64,000 nucleotides of DNA from Ktedonosporobacter rubrisoli (GCF_004208415.1 NZ_CP035758.1:6200001-6264000), one strand, 5' to 3'; shown: positions 33,457 through 42,487, counted from the first letter of the stretch. The notes: generated by a model not told the origin, from the letters alone. Numbers and translations are program-made.

Positions 33457-33908
33457 TTTATCCCACCTCGTTTGCTACCAATTTCCGTTATGGTCTGAAA
33501 ATCGCAATTATAATAGAAAAGTACTAAAGTGGCGTAAAAGAGCCTCTAGAGCGGCTTCATACTTAAGATTAGCTCCAGTTATAGGGGATAACGTATCTTT
33601 TGATTAGCCTTACATTGAGTGACCACAAGCATATTTGGGCTGCTGATCTTCTGCTCAGCACCTTCTGTGTGGCTGTCTCAATCATATGCGCCCGGTAGCC
33701 AGATGGGCTTGAACGAGATGGCTACATTTGAAAAAGTTCGCAGATTTGACGCCAGAGGTGATCCGCAACGTTCTGCCCACAGGGACAAAACCTGCTGAGC
33801 AGTTCGCGGTCAGCAAATCGAGGTGAGAGAAAAATAGGAGAGTTGGGCAAGCTGGCTTTAGCGAACGGGGAAGCTTCTTCAAGGCTGGCTTGATATGGCC
33901 AAGGCGCT
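33457..33908. other. Intergenic region
   Basis: The left part is AT-rich promoter DNA for the minus-strand hydrolase. The plus strand near 33720-33830 reads KKFADLTPEVIRNVLPTGT, perhaps a fragment of an old gene. Nothing intact. Confidence 0.4.
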
Positions 33909-34829
33909 TTATGCAGAAGGGACAAAAAGATCTTTCAGGCCATATGCTTCCTCAACGCTGGAAATAACTTGCAAAGCGTGGCCATTTTTGAAGATGCGCG
34001 ATGGTGGCATGCCGAATGTGGCATGAAAGACGCGCGTCAGATGCGCAGAGTCGGCGAAACCCACAGCATGAGCAGCCTCGGTAAGGGAAACCCCGCGTGC
34101 GCTGATATATCCAGCAGCCATCAAGCGCTTCCAACGCAGATAGCTCTGCACTGACATCCCCATCGCGCTGCGCCAGAGGTGGCGAAAGCGGCTAGGCGAG
34201 AGATGTACGCATGTAGCCAGGGACGTAATCGGCTGGGCTTGCTGAACAAGGAACTGAGGAGTCACCAGAGATTGGGCCGTCGCAATACGCGGATCGTCGG
34301 AGTCCTCATTCCAGGTCGAGCCGATCAGCGCAGTAAGGATTTGTGAGAGGAGGGCTTGTCTGGCCTGTTCGTCGGGCACATGCCCAGCTGAGGCCAGCAG
34401 GACTGGCAAAAGGGCGCTGAGCAGTTCCTCAGGCAGGGTGGGCAGCACGGAGGCTGACGTGCTACGCAGGCGGTGGGCGAGATCAGCCAGCGCACGGGAC
34501 TCGCTCCAGAGCACAAAGGAAGACATCCCCGTTGTCTCAACCTGGTGGGGAACATTTGGGCCGGCTATGAAGCTCTGCTGCTCGGTGTATGGCCCGCTCG
34601 CACGCGTGCGCACAAGAAAAGGAGAGCCCAGGCTGATACCAAGTTGCGTGGCATAGTGATGGTGGAGCGTAGAGGGCGGCCCCATTCCTATGCAAAGCAC
34701 CTGTAGAGTCTGGCCCGGCCAGAGAACGAACGTCGCTCGCTGGGTGCGCCGCTCGGCAGCCTCGTCGAAAGCGCTTTCGCCCCATATGAGCCGATAGGCA
34801 TCGAGGTTGGCGCCGTGATCCTCAATCAT
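33909..34829 (-). CDS. AraC family transcriptional regulator
   Basis: A 306-residue regulator with the DNA-binding domain at the C-terminus, residues about 195-295: ITSLATCVHLSPSRFRHLWRSAMGMSVQSYLRWKRLMAA, then VSLTEAAHAVGFADSAHLTRVFHATFGMPPSRIF, the two HTH motifs of AraC/XylS proteins. The N-terminal part, with an LHHHYATQLG stretch and NVPHQVETTG, looks like a cupin-type sensing domain. ATG 34829 follows AAAGGGAG; a TTG lies one codon before. No target gene is adjacent in an obvious way; the nearest is the membrane hydrolase downstream. Confidence 0.88.
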   Translation of the reverse strand: MIEDHGANLDAYRLIWGESAFDEAAERRTQRATFVLWPGQTLQVLCIGMGPPSTLHHHYATQLGISLGSPFLVRTRASGPYTEQQSFIAGPNVPHQVETTGMSSFVLWSESRALADLAHRLRSTSASVLPTLPEELLSALLPVLLASAGHVPDEQARQALLSQILTALIGSTWNEDSDDPRIATAQSLVTPQFLVQQAQPITSLATCVHLSPSRFRHLWRSAMGMSVQSYLRWKRLMAAGYISARGVSLTEAAHAVGFADSAHLTRVFHATFGMPPSRIFKNGHALQVISSVEEAYGLKDLFVPSA

Positions 34830-35291
34830 CAAAACTCCCTTTTCTTACTGCTTCCTTCTTTGCAGAGACGAAAAGAAGGAATGAGAACGTTTCGTTGGGA
34901 GACGTTCAGATAGCGCTGAAGCCATCCTTTATCCTCCAGGCACCCTCCAGTCTGTTTTTCCTATGACCGACCAACGCTTCTCTGTCAGAGGAGTTTGCAG
35001 CTCGCGTCGGGTGCGCGGTTTGAACCGGAGAACGCCCTTACCAGGAGAGAGCGCTAGCGATGGGGCTTATCCTTCGATCAATCTTCTTTACAATGAAGAA
35101 GGCCATTTAGCTATTTCGAGAAAAGTATACCCGATGGGAAGAAGTTTTTCCAGGCACCCGCGTCAATTTTTACCCTTCAGCTCATATGTGCATTGAGGGA
35201 TGGAATGAAACACTTCGCAGCCCGGGAAAACCGCTCCCCATGCAGAGAATCAGGAGCAACGATTGCTAATAATGGAAAGCCGTGATGGGGG
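34830..35291. other. Intergenic region, nothing recognised
   Basis: About 460 bases upstream of the AraC gene and downstream of the reductase-like gene. No gene, terminator or repeat is convincing. Confidence 0.4.
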
Positions 35292-35879
35292 TCAGGCGTT
35301 TCTCAGAGGTTGGTAGGTCAGAACCATAACCCCATTGCTGAAGATCTTAGTCCCCGTAAGTTTGAGGGTCTTCATCTTCTCGGTTCCGTCTCGAAAGACA
35401 TGCTTTCCGTTGCCCACGATGACAGGAGCAACGATGAACTGGTACTCATCCACAAGGTCTTGTTGAATGAGGGAATGGACCAGATCGCAACTACCACCCA
35501 CGATGATGTTCCGATCTCCTCCTTGCTTGAGTCGGGCTATCGCCTGCGCAAGATCGCCCTCAAGCAGCCTGCTATTATTCCAGGGCGTCTCCGTGAGGGT
35601 CTTTGAAACCACATACTTGGGCATCTCATTCATACGAGCAGACATGCCCTCGATGAGACCTTCATCCGTCATCGTTGGCCAACTAGTTGAAAACATGTGA
35701 TAGGTCAGGCGTCCCAGAAGAAGGCCATCAGCGGTCAGGTATTCCACAAGTTGATGTTTCAACAGTTCATCGTTGATGAATGGAATCAGCCAGCCGCCAT
35801 GCTTGATTTCATCTGGCTCGCCTGGAGCCTGCATTACGCCGTCGAGAGTCACGAATGGGGCGACAACAATTTTTCTCAC
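35292..35879 (-). CDS. Dihydrofolate reductase-like (RibD C-terminal) protein
   Basis: A 195-residue member of the RibD_C/DHFR fold group, often annotated as 'dihydrofolate reductase family'. VAPFVTLDGVMQAPGEPDE is the typical first strand with T-L-D-G; DGLLLGRLTYHMF and NIIVGGSCDLVHSLIQQDLVDEYQFIVAPVIVGNGKHVF are the other signatures. It should bind NAD(P)H and reduce a pterin, flavin precursor or other substrate; true DHFR activity is unlikely. GTG 35879 has AAAAGGAG upstream. It is the third gene of the ArsR-AHSA1 operon, 37 bases after the AHSA1 stop. Confidence 0.87.
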   Translation of the reverse strand: MRKIVVAPFVTLDGVMQAPGEPDEIKHGGWLIPFINDELLKHQLVEYLTADGLLLGRLTYHMFSTSWPTMTDEGLIEGMSARMNEMPKYVVSKTLTETPWNNSRLLEGDLAQAIARLKQGGDRNIIVGGSCDLVHSLIQQDLVDEYQFIVAPVIVGNGKHVFRDGTEKMKTLKLTGTKIFSNGVMVLTYQPLRNA

Positions 35880-35916
35880 GGAATTCTCCTTTTCTTGAGA
35901 GCCGATAAAGTAGTTT

Positions 35917-36420
35917 CTACTTGCCATGCAGGCGGGTCAGATATGCTTCGAGGCGATCCCAACCCTCCTTGAAGCCCTGAATGGCACCCATGGCCAGGAC
36001 TGTCTGCAGGACTGCGGCCGAGGCATAGCGAATACAGATGGTAAGCTTTGTCTTGCCCTGGTGCTCAGCGAACGTCACGGTGATGAGCCGCTCTGGCAGT
36101 TCATCAACCACATTGCCTTGCGCATCGGCAAAGATCTCAGTGAAGACTATCAGTTCTGGCTTGACGATTTCACGATAGACAGCTTTGACCCATGTCTCCT
36201 CCTGACCAGTAGCAGAGCGCAGGCAGAAATGCCAGACTCCACCAGGGCGAAAGTCGATGGTACAGACAGGAAGTGTCCAGTCCTTTGGTCCCCACCACTG
36301 GGCCAGGTGCTCAGACGTGGTAAAGACGGCGAAGGCCACCTCTCGCGGTGCGGCAAGTAGGCGCGTAAAGATCAGTTCCTGCTCTGTTTGCTCCACAGTA
36401 TCAGTATTCATTTCTTTCAC
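35917..36420 (-). CDS. AHSA1/SRPBCC family protein
   Basis: A 167-residue SRPBCC-fold protein of the activator-of-Hsp90-ATPase-like group (EVAFAVFTTSEHLAQWWGPKDW, FRPGGVWHFCL, LITVTFAEHQGKTKLTICIRY and the C-terminal GFKEGWDRLEAYL). The gene is translationally coupled to ArsR: its GTG start at 36420 overlaps the ArsR stop codon (GTGA), with GGAGAAA upstream. ArsR-AHSA1 pairs are common in soil bacteria and the protein is thought to bind or scavenge small organic ligands, although no ligand is established. Confidence 0.88.
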   Translation of the reverse strand: MKEMNTDTVEQTEQELIFTRLLAAPREVAFAVFTTSEHLAQWWGPKDWTLPVCTIDFRPGGVWHFCLRSATGQEETWVKAVYREIVKPELIVFTEIFADAQGNVVDELPERLITVTFAEHQGKTKLTICIRYASAAVLQTVLAMGAIQGFKEGWDRLEAYLTRLHGK

Positions 36421-36803
36421 AATGTTTCTCCATTTGGCTCGGCTTGAGCGTGGTCCTGTGCCTGTAATTTCTGTAAGTAGTCGTCAAGACTGTCAAGGCT
36501 GTCATCCCAGAGCCGGTGGTAGTACTCAACCCAATCGGAGACAGCTTTGAGCGCCTGCGGTTCAAGTCGGCATGGACGCCACTGTGCTTTCCGTGCGCGC
36601 GTGATCAGCCTGGCACGTTCAAGCACTTTGATGTGCTTTGAAATCGCGGGCAAGCTCATCTGGAAAGGTGCCGCAAGCTCATTGACAGTCGCCTCCCCCT
36701 GGCTGAGTCGGGCCAGGATAGCGCGACGCGTGGGATCGGCAAGGGCCGCAAAAGTTGCACTCAGCGGATCAGGTACCTGGGTGGATGGTGTCGGTGCTGC
36801 CAA
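36417..36803 (-). CDS. ArsR family transcriptional regulator
   Basis: A winged-helix ArsR/SmtB-type repressor of about 128 residues. DNA-binding part: LSATFAALADPTRRAILARLSQGEATVNELAAPFQMSLPAISKHIKVLERARLI. No cysteine metal site is visible, so it probably senses an organic signal or acts as a simple autoregulator. The start is uncertain: TTG 36803 has GGAGGG just upstream and gives the usual N-terminus, while an open frame extends to TTG 36863 without a ribosome site. It heads an operon with the AHSA1 and reductase-like genes. The promoter at 36899-36927 and a palindrome at 36873-36898 fit autorepression. Confidence 0.85.
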   Translation of the reverse strand: MAAPTPSTQVPDPLSATFAALADPTRRAILARLSQGEATVNELAAPFQMSLPAISKHIKVLERARLITRARKAQWRPCRLEPQALKAVSDWVEYYHRLWDDSLDSLDDYLQKLQAQDHAQAEPNGETL

Positions 36804-36872
36804 TTCGTTCCCTCCATTCGCCAGCAGCGTTGCTCTCTCATTGATCTTGAAGAGATTTCGCAAATGTATTAA

Positions 36873-36898
36873 ACCATCAAGTTAATTAACCTGGTGGT
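36873..36898. promoter_or_regulatory. Palindromic ArsR-type operator
   Basis: ACCATCAA-GTTAATTAAC-CTGGTGGT: a perfect 10-base core GTTAATTAAC with mostly symmetric flanks, overlapping the expected transcript start of the ArsR operon. It is probably the autoregulatory site. Confidence 0.65.
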
Positions 36899-36927
36899 AG
36901 AATACAACGAAATAGAACATTTGTCAA
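36899..36927 (-). promoter_or_regulatory. Promoter of the ArsR-AHSA1-reductase operon
   Basis: On the minus strand TTGACA (36927-36922), a 17-base spacer and TATTCT (36904-36899). This is close to consensus and places the transcript start about 36892, inside the palindrome. Confidence 0.7.
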
Positions 36928-37015
36928 GCCCGGCAAATAGACTACCGTGAAAGTTGATGGTACAGAGCAGCACTGACCTCCCTGCTTCGGCACACGAGCG
37001 GCTGATAGGGGTAAT

Positions 37016-38284
37016 CTAGTTGCCCTTTCCAGAGCGGCTGAGCACCACTACCGTTAGCAGGGTGGCAAGGCCAGAGCCAGCGATAGTCGCCGCCATAGGC
37101 AGAGCGCTCTTACTACCGGCCAGGCCAATCAGCGGCGCCACAACTACCGCAAGGCCAATCTGCAAGACACCCAGCAGGGCTGAGGCGCTTCCGGCTGCCC
37201 TGGCCTTACTCAGGGCGAGCGCCGTCGCATTCGGCGTGATGAGGCCCACGCTAGTGACGATGAGGAAACACGACGGCAGCACGCCGATAAGACCAACTCC
37301 CGTGATGACAGCAGCAATCAAGGCAATGCTTCCAAGGGCAATAGCGCTGGCTCCCCAGATTAGCAGTTCCTGTGCTGATATCCGCGTCAGGAGCCTGGCA
37401 TTGAGCTGAGCCGTGATCGGGATGCCCAGGGCTATAACCCCGAAGACAAGGCTGGTACTTTGGGGCGAAAGGCCATAGATGTTCTCAAAGATGAAAGGAG
37501 AACTGGCAATGTAGACGAAAATAGCTGTGAAGGTGAAGCCAAGCGAGAGCGCGCAACCAACGAAGCGGCCATTGAAGAGCAGAAAGCGGAATTCCGCCAG
37601 CGAGGCGGAGAAGCCGCCGTCCTGGCGCCGGGCTGGCGGCAGCGTCTCGCTGAGTCCAAAGGCGACCACAAGCACGAGCGCGATACCAAAGAGGGCGAGC
37701 GAGACAAAGACTCCTCGCCAGGAGGTAAAGCTGAGCAACAGGCCGCCGAGTACGGGGGCAACGATCGGCGCCAGGAAGTTCACCATCATCAGCAGAGAGA
37801 CGCAACGAGCCAGGGCACGCCCGGCATAGAGATCACGTGCAATGGCAAGCGCAATCACGATTCCAGCCGATGCAGCGAACCCTTGCGCAAACCGTAGCAC
37901 GATGAGGAGACCAATCGAATGAGCAATGAGACACAGCAGAGATAGAACCACATAACAGCTCATACCGATGAGCAGAGGTCCGCGTCTACCACGCGCATCG
38001 CTGAGCGGGCCTATCAACAACGGGCCCAGGGCCATACCCAGGAGGGTAGCCGTCAAGGTAATTTGTGTCTGGGACATCGTTGCACCCAGTTCGTGGCTAA
38101 GCACGGGCAGAGCTGGCAAATACATATCGGTAGACAGCGGACCAATCGCCATCATTGCTCCCAGGAGCACCACATGGCCCACCTGGATACGGCTTGCAAC
38201 CTCCTTGCTTGCCAGGATGTGCGGCTCTGGTATCTGCGCGGCAGCATTCCGAATCTTTTGCCGCCCCGATTCATTCTTGTTCAT
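37016..38284 (-). CDS. MFS drug-resistance transporter (Bcr/CflA-like)
   Basis: A 422-residue, 12-helix major facilitator. After a polar N-terminus come the Bcr/CflA motifs: MAIGPLSTDMYLPALPVL, the loop GPLSDARGRRGPLLIG (MFS motif A), LRFAQGFAASAGIVIALAIARDLY and FLAPIVAPVLGGLL. Such proton antiporters export drugs (bicyclomycin, chloramphenicol, florfenicol) or sulfonamides. The substrate here is unknown. GGAGAATAT precedes the ATG at 38284. It is divergent from a LysR-type gene that probably controls it. It contains no premature stop or unusual gap. Confidence 0.9.
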   Translation of the reverse strand: MNKNESGRQKIRNAAAQIPEPHILASKEVASRIQVGHVVLLGAMMAIGPLSTDMYLPALPVLSHELGATMSQTQITLTATLLGMALGPLLIGPLSDARGRRGPLLIGMSCYVVLSLLCLIAHSIGLLIVLRFAQGFAASAGIVIALAIARDLYAGRALARCVSLLMMVNFLAPIVAPVLGGLLLSFTSWRGVFVSLALFGIALVLVVAFGLSETLPPARRQDGGFSASLAEFRFLLFNGRFVGCALSLGFTFTAIFVYIASSPFIFENIYGLSPQSTSLVFGVIALGIPITAQLNARLLTRISAQELLIWGASAIALGSIALIAAVITGVGLIGVLPSCFLIVTSVGLITPNATALALSKARAAGSASALLGVLQIGLAVVVAPLIGLAGSKSALPMAATIAGSGLATLLTVVVLSRSGKGN

Positions 38285-38319
38285 ATATTCTCCATTTGTT
38301 TTTTCTGTCTTAGCAATTT

Positions 38320-38331
38320 CTGACTTGTCAG
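38320..38331. promoter_or_regulatory. Short palindrome in the MFS/LysR divergent promoter
   Basis: CTGAC-TT-GTCAG, a 12-base perfect palindrome that overlaps the -35 box of the LysR gene. A candidate site for the LysR protein or another repressor. Confidence 0.45.
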
Positions 38332-38354
38332 GAGTATACCCGATCTGCTAGAAT
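38325..38354 (+). promoter_or_regulatory. Promoter of the LysR gene
   Basis: TTGTCA (38325-38330), an 18-base spacer and TAGAAT (38349-38354). A transcript start near 38361 rules out translation from the ATG at 38353 and supports the start at 38398 or 38383. Confidence 0.55.
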
Positions 38355-38397
38355 GAGCGCAAATCATACTTCTCATAGCTCCATGAAAGATTTTTAT

Positions 38398-39291
38398 ATG
38401 AATTTCTCCCAACTGCAGAGCGTGGTAGCATTGGCCGAAACTGGCAGTTTTACTGAAGCAGCCTATGCGATTGATCTAACGCAATCGGCGGTGAGTTATG
38501 CTATCGCGGCGCTCGAACGAGAACTAGGCATAACCATTTTCGAGCGCAATCGCAAAGGAGGCGTCGTACTTACCGGCGTTGGTAAGAAAATCATGCCGCA
38601 TGTGCGTGCTTTGCTGGCCCAGGCAGAAGCCATCGAACAAGAGGCCAGGGCAGCGCGAGGCGAGGCTGCAGGGAAAGTTCGCGTGGGCAACATTGAATCG
38701 CTGGTGGCGCCAGAGCTGTTCGCCAGCCTCTTAACCCATTTCCAGCGCCAGCATCCCGAGATCGAAGTAGTGCTTTTTAATGGTTCGATGCACGAAGTGG
38801 GTGAGTGGGTCGAGAGCAGCATCATTGATGTTGGCTTCATGCTTATGCCAGCCAATGGCCTTGATGGGCAACTTCTGCTGACAGACGAATTGTATGCGCT
38901 CGTCTCGCCCGAGCATCGCCTGGGGAAGCGCAAGGCCGTGACGCAAAGCGACCTGCGTGAAGAGAGCTTTATTCTTGAAAAGACTCATTGTATGCGTCTC
39001 TTTATGCAACTTGCAGGTTTTGGGCCGATGAGGATTCGCTATCAGGCCAGCGATAGCGCAACCATTCTGGCCATGGTACGCGAAGGGCTTGGGGTCTCGC
39101 TCACACCACGTATGGTATTGCCGAAAAAGCTCGAAGGCGTTGTAGCGCTTCCTTTTGATCCTCCCCAACACATCAAGATTGGACTCGTCACGCGATCTCA
39201 GGAGTTAGCTCCAAGAGGTGCCAGGTTGTTCATCCAGACGGCAAGGACCTGGATGCAGGAGCAGGCAGCCGCGCTTGCACTTCAGCCTTGA
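38398..39291 (+). CDS. LysR family transcriptional regulator
   Basis: A 297-residue LysR-type regulator. The winged HTH is at the N-terminus: MNFSQLQSVVALAETGSFTEAAYAIDLTQSAVSYAIAALERELGITIFERNRKG. The rest is the two-lobed periplasmic-binding-protein-like inducer domain, ending with AGFGPMRIRYQASDSATILAMVREGLGVSLTPRMVL. ATG 38398 begins the normal LysR N-terminus; ATG 38383 is an alternative. It is divergent from the MFS transporter, the standard arrangement for a regulator and its target. Confidence 0.9.
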   Translation: MNFSQLQSVVALAETGSFTEAAYAIDLTQSAVSYAIAALERELGITIFERNRKGGVVLTGVGKKIMPHVRALLAQAEAIEQEARAARGEAAGKVRVGNIESLVAPELFASLLTHFQRQHPEIEVVLFNGSMHEVGEWVESSIIDVGFMLMPANGLDGQLLLTDELYALVSPEHRLGKRKAVTQSDLREESFILEKTHCMRLFMQLAGFGPMRIRYQASDSATILAMVREGLGVSLTPRMVLPKKLEGVVALPFDPPQHIKIGLVTRSQELAPRGARLFIQTARTWMQEQAAALALQP

Positions 39292-39406
39292 GAGGCGTGC
39301 AAGCCAATCCGTGCGTCCCGGGCAAGAACGAAATTTGCCCGAGACAAGCAACGCTACCCTTGTCGTCTGTCAGCTTTAGCAGAGCGCTGACGGAAATCCT
39401 TACCGA

Positions 39407-39829
39407 TTACATCTCTTCCCGGCCTCCGCTATTGGATAGTGTGCCTTCGACCTGGTAGGTCAGGGGCGCCCCGTTTTGCAGACACGTTAAACTAGCGAGC
39501 AGCGCATTTCTGACGACTCTCTGGATTTCCTCATGGTTTCCGGGCCAGTGTGCCGTCAGGTATCTTCCTGGAAGGAGCACTGTGGCAATGGTGGTACCCT
39601 CACCAGGTCTGCGCCGTCTATTCAGTTGCACTTGAAGATTCACGCTCCCATCATTCAAGCCGCCCTGATTGTCTATTCTCACGGCCTCGCAGGTGAGAAG
39701 CGTTCCGGGTCCTCGACAGATCAGGTCGTATGTCAGCCCCCCTATGAGATACTTTGTTGATGCGATATCGTTGGCGTTGACGTTGCCAGCGTTCCTCATA
39801 AGTCCTACAGAACTAGCAGTAAGAGCCAT
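39407..39829 (-). CDS. Hypothetical protein
   Basis: A 140-residue protein opening MALTASSVGLMRNAGNVNANDIAS, then ICRGPGTLLTCEAVRIDNQGGLNDGSVNLQVQLNRRRRPGEG and LLASLTCLQNGAPLTYQVEG. The strands and Gly-rich turns suggest a small beta fold. There is no signal peptide, and two of the three cysteines could pair. A consensus AAGGAGG precedes the ATG at 39829, which supports a real gene. The family is not recognised. Confidence 0.65.
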   Translation of the reverse strand: MALTASSVGLMRNAGNVNANDIASTKYLIGGLTYDLICRGPGTLLTCEAVRIDNQGGLNDGSVNLQVQLNRRRRPGEGTTIATVLLPGRYLTAHWPGNHEEIQRVVRNALLASLTCLQNGAPLTYQVEGTLSNSGGREEM

Positions 39830-40314
39830 TTCGTGTGTCCTCCTTGATGTTTTACGTCTGCGTCTTCTTTCCTCTTGCAGAACAGGTGTCTCTTGCTTTT
39901 GGGTGAGCAGGCTAGCGCAGAGTGCAGGAACCCCGCTGCTGCCTGTTGCTTGTTGCCGGTCCAGGAAGAGGAAACGACCACCAGACCGGTGTTGCTCGCA
40001 ATCGCCACATATTGACGCTTCTTCCCTTTTCTAGCAAGCTACTCTTTTTACTTCCTGTAATGAGTAACGAGTGCCATTCCACTTTTGGGGCAGTCTTCCT
40101 GTATTATCTTCAGCATACTTCTTTGTGGTAGGCAATAAACCACAAGACTATCCCGTGATCATACCCTTGCTTGCCAAGATACATCAGGAAGCAGATAGCA
40201 CCAACGAAGGTCACAGAGAATATGACAGCAAGAAACAGATAGTTTCATATCCTTCTGTAGGCTATCATGTAGAGCATGATGTTACATCAAACGAAAGTCA
40301 AAAGGAGAAAATTT
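39830..40314. other. Intergenic region with a pseudogene fragment
   Basis: Upstream of the luciferase-like gene. Apart from the 83-bp fragment at 40129-40211 nothing coding is supported. Confidence 0.5.
40129..40211 (-). pseudogene. Fragment of a small membrane protein gene
   Basis: About 83 bases are roughly 80% identical to 43658-43740 inside the four-helix membrane protein gene at 43585-44031. It has lost the reading frame and both ends, so it is a remnant of a third family member. Confidence 0.75.
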
Positions 40315-41271
40315 ATGCAACGGCCTTTTCGCTTTGGCGTGCTCTGTGAAGAAATGGGAGATCGCGAGGCCTGGTTCGCGAAGGCACGACGTGCGGAGGA
40401 ACTCGGATATGCAACACTCTTGCTGCGCGACCATTTTGTGCCCGGAACGTTTGGCGATCAGTTTGCGCCTATTTCCGCTTTAATGGCGGCAGCGATGGTG
40501 ACAAGCAAATTGCGTATTGGCAGCATGGTGTTTGATAACGACTACCGTCACCCGGTAGTACTGGGCAAGGAAGTCGCCACGCTAGATGCGCTCTCTGGCG
40601 GGCGCTTTGAATTTGGGTTAGGAGCAGGCTGGATGGGGAGTGAATATGAGCAAGCGGGGCTCTCGTTCGATCCGCCAGGTACGCGCATTGATCGGTTAGA
40701 GGAGGCTTTGCAAACCTTCAAAGGATTGTTTGCAGGCACGTCGTTCACGCTTGCAGGCAAGCATTATAGGATCACAGGCATTCAAAACTTTCCGGCGCCG
40801 GTTCAACAACCACATCCCCCTCTCCTGATCGGCGCTGGTGGGCGGCGCATGCTTGCCATAGCTGCGCGCGAAGCAGATATTGTCGGCATCATGGCCGGTC
40901 CTCTGAACGCCGGGCTTCCTACATCTGATGATCCTGCCGCATACTCGGCACAGCGTTTCGATCAGAAGATCGCATGGCTACGCGAGGCGGCGGGAGAGCG
41001 CTTCACACAGCTTGAGCTGAGTGTCCTGACGACGCCCGTGTTTACCAACAATCGCCGTCAGGGAGCCGAACAGATTGCGCAAAAACGCGGCTGGAGCGGT
41101 ATCGCCATTGAGGAGATATTGGAGATGCCTACCATCTTTGTAGGCACAGTGGAACAGATTGCCGAGCAGATGCTTGAGCGCCGGGAGAGGTTCGGCGTCT
41201 CCTACTATATGACCTTCGATCATAGAATGGAGGCATTTGCACCTCTGGTAGACCAGCTCTCCGGTAGATAG
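40315..41271 (+). CDS. LLM class flavin-dependent oxidoreductase (F420-type)
   Basis: A 318-residue TIM-barrel luciferase-like monooxygenase. Signatures: RAEELGYATLLLRDHFVPGTFGDQFAPISALMAAAMVT, GSMVFDNDYRHPVVLGKEVATLDALSGGRFEFGLGAGWMGSEYEQAG and PHPPLLIGAGGRRML. This combination matches the probable F420-dependent group (TIGR03621-like). Such enzymes use F420 or FMNH2 to reduce or oxygenate small molecules; the substrate is unknown. ATG 40315 has a strong AAAGGAG. It is a stand-alone gene. Confidence 0.9.
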   Translation: MQRPFRFGVLCEEMGDREAWFAKARRAEELGYATLLLRDHFVPGTFGDQFAPISALMAAAMVTSKLRIGSMVFDNDYRHPVVLGKEVATLDALSGGRFEFGLGAGWMGSEYEQAGLSFDPPGTRIDRLEEALQTFKGLFAGTSFTLAGKHYRITGIQNFPAPVQQPHPPLLIGAGGRRMLAIAAREADIVGIMAGPLNAGLPTSDDPAAYSAQRFDQKIAWLREAAGERFTQLELSVLTTPVFTNNRRQGAEQIAQKRGWSGIAIEEILEMPTIFVGTVEQIAEQMLERRERFGVSYYMTFDHRMEAFAPLVDQLSGR

Positions 41272-41473
41272 CTTTTTCCTTTGGTTCCAGGCCCTTGAGT
41301 AGGAGTAGACCGGAATACTCAAGGGTCAGAAAGTGGTAAAACGAAGGATGATCCCTTCAAGAAAGCCTTATCCTACCGATGCGTATGGCGAAGGGTGGGC
41401 CTTTGTCGCTGCCTGCTTGATCTTATTGTCCAAAGATGCTAAGCAGCGTACCCCGGCCTCACACTTGCCAAAC

Positions 41474-42355
41474 TCAGGGCAAAAGATTCTTTACGAGAAA
41501 GCTTGTCTGATCGGCTACGGCTTGCTCAAAGATCGGGCCGACGTAAAAGTCGTAGTGATCGCAATCGTAGTGCCGAACTTCTCCATATGGAGCCGCCTGC
41601 GCGGTCTTGAGCGCCGCAAGAGGCGAGTCCCACGAATCGTGGTCGCCCACACAGAGAAGCAAGGGACACTGCACGCGAGGCGCATACGTTATGGGCCGAT
41701 AGAATGGAAGCTGCAAAAGCGCCCGCGCGCTGATGCGATTGGCCCAGGGAACGCTTTCAGGCACCAGAAGTTGATAGTTTTTGGCAAAACTTGACGAGGC
41801 AAAGAGCGCGCGCTCGCCGGGCTGGCCCATAATCTTCATCAGCTCTGGCGGCTGCTTCAACCAGCCCTTACCCCAATCCTTGATAGCCATTCCTAGTAGC
41901 GGCAATGTCTCTAAAGGTTTGGCCGCCGCGAGATTGGTCAGGCCATCGGTAAAGGGATTGGTAGAGACCACTGCGGCCAGGCCAGCTGTGCGCGCTGCTG
42001 TAACTATGACATGTCCCCCAGATAGTGAGGTTCCCCAGAGCGCAATGCGCCGAGCATCGAGCTTATCATGAGCGCGCGCATAAGCAATGGCTGCCGCCCA
42101 ATCCGCCAGCAGGCCAGAAATCTCCACAAGCCCCGGCACGCCTTCGCTAGCCCCAAAACCACGATAATCGAAGACCAGGGCCGCCAATCCAGCCTCCACA
42201 AAATGCGTCGCATAGGCATCCAGGCGCATTTCACGCGTCGCGCCAAGGCCATGGGCTAATATAACACACGGAAAAGGAGCCGAGCCGGCTGGCAGATACA
42301 GCCAGGCGCCACAACGCTCTCCCTGCGAAACAAATGTGATATCGATCCGCTGCAT
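41474..42355 (-). CDS. Alpha/beta hydrolase (dienelactone hydrolase/X-Pro peptidase-like)
   Basis: A 293-residue cytosolic hydrolase. The oxyanion/HG motif is in VILAHGLGATREMR, the strand VFDYRGFGASEG follows, the nucleophile elbow is GTSLSGGH (Ser), the acid is in VGDHDSW, and the His is in DCDHYDFYVG, so the triad is complete. Order and spacing match cytosolic esterases of the DUF1100/dienelactone-hydrolase kind. GAGGAGATAC precedes ATG 42355. It is divergent from a LysR gene with a long inverted repeat in between, so it is probably a LysR target. Confidence 0.87.
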   Translation of the reverse strand: MQRIDITFVSQGERCGAWLYLPAGSAPFPCVILAHGLGATREMRLDAYATHFVEAGLAALVFDYRGFGASEGVPGLVEISGLLADWAAAIAYARAHDKLDARRIALWGTSLSGGHVIVTAARTAGLAAVVSTNPFTDGLTNLAAAKPLETLPLLGMAIKDWGKGWLKQPPELMKIMGQPGERALFASSSFAKNYQLLVPESVPWANRISARALLQLPFYRPITYAPRVQCPLLLCVGDHDSWDSPLAALKTAQAAPYGEVRHYDCDHYDFYVGPIFEQAVADQTSFLVKNLLP

Positions 42356-42455
42356 AAGTATCTCCTCTACTTCCTAATGGCAGGAACTAAACTCCTCCCA
42401 CTTGTCGAGATACACGATACAGGATATACTAGCACCTGTCCAACATTTATTTCTG

Positions 42456-42487
42456 TTTGATTAACACTCATAACATACATAATCAAA
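42456..42487. promoter_or_regulatory. Inverted repeat between hydrolase and LysR genes
   Basis: TTTGATTA (42456-42463) and TAATCAAA (42480-42487) form a perfect 8-base inverted repeat with a 16-base AT-rich centre, 36 bases before the LysR start. A candidate LysR binding site for autoregulation and control of the divergent hydrolase. Confidence 0.6.

Noticed and set aside
41333..41794. 153-residue plus-strand frame inside the alpha/beta hydrolase gene
   Set aside because: Antisense to a gene with a complete catalytic triad; no motif of its own.
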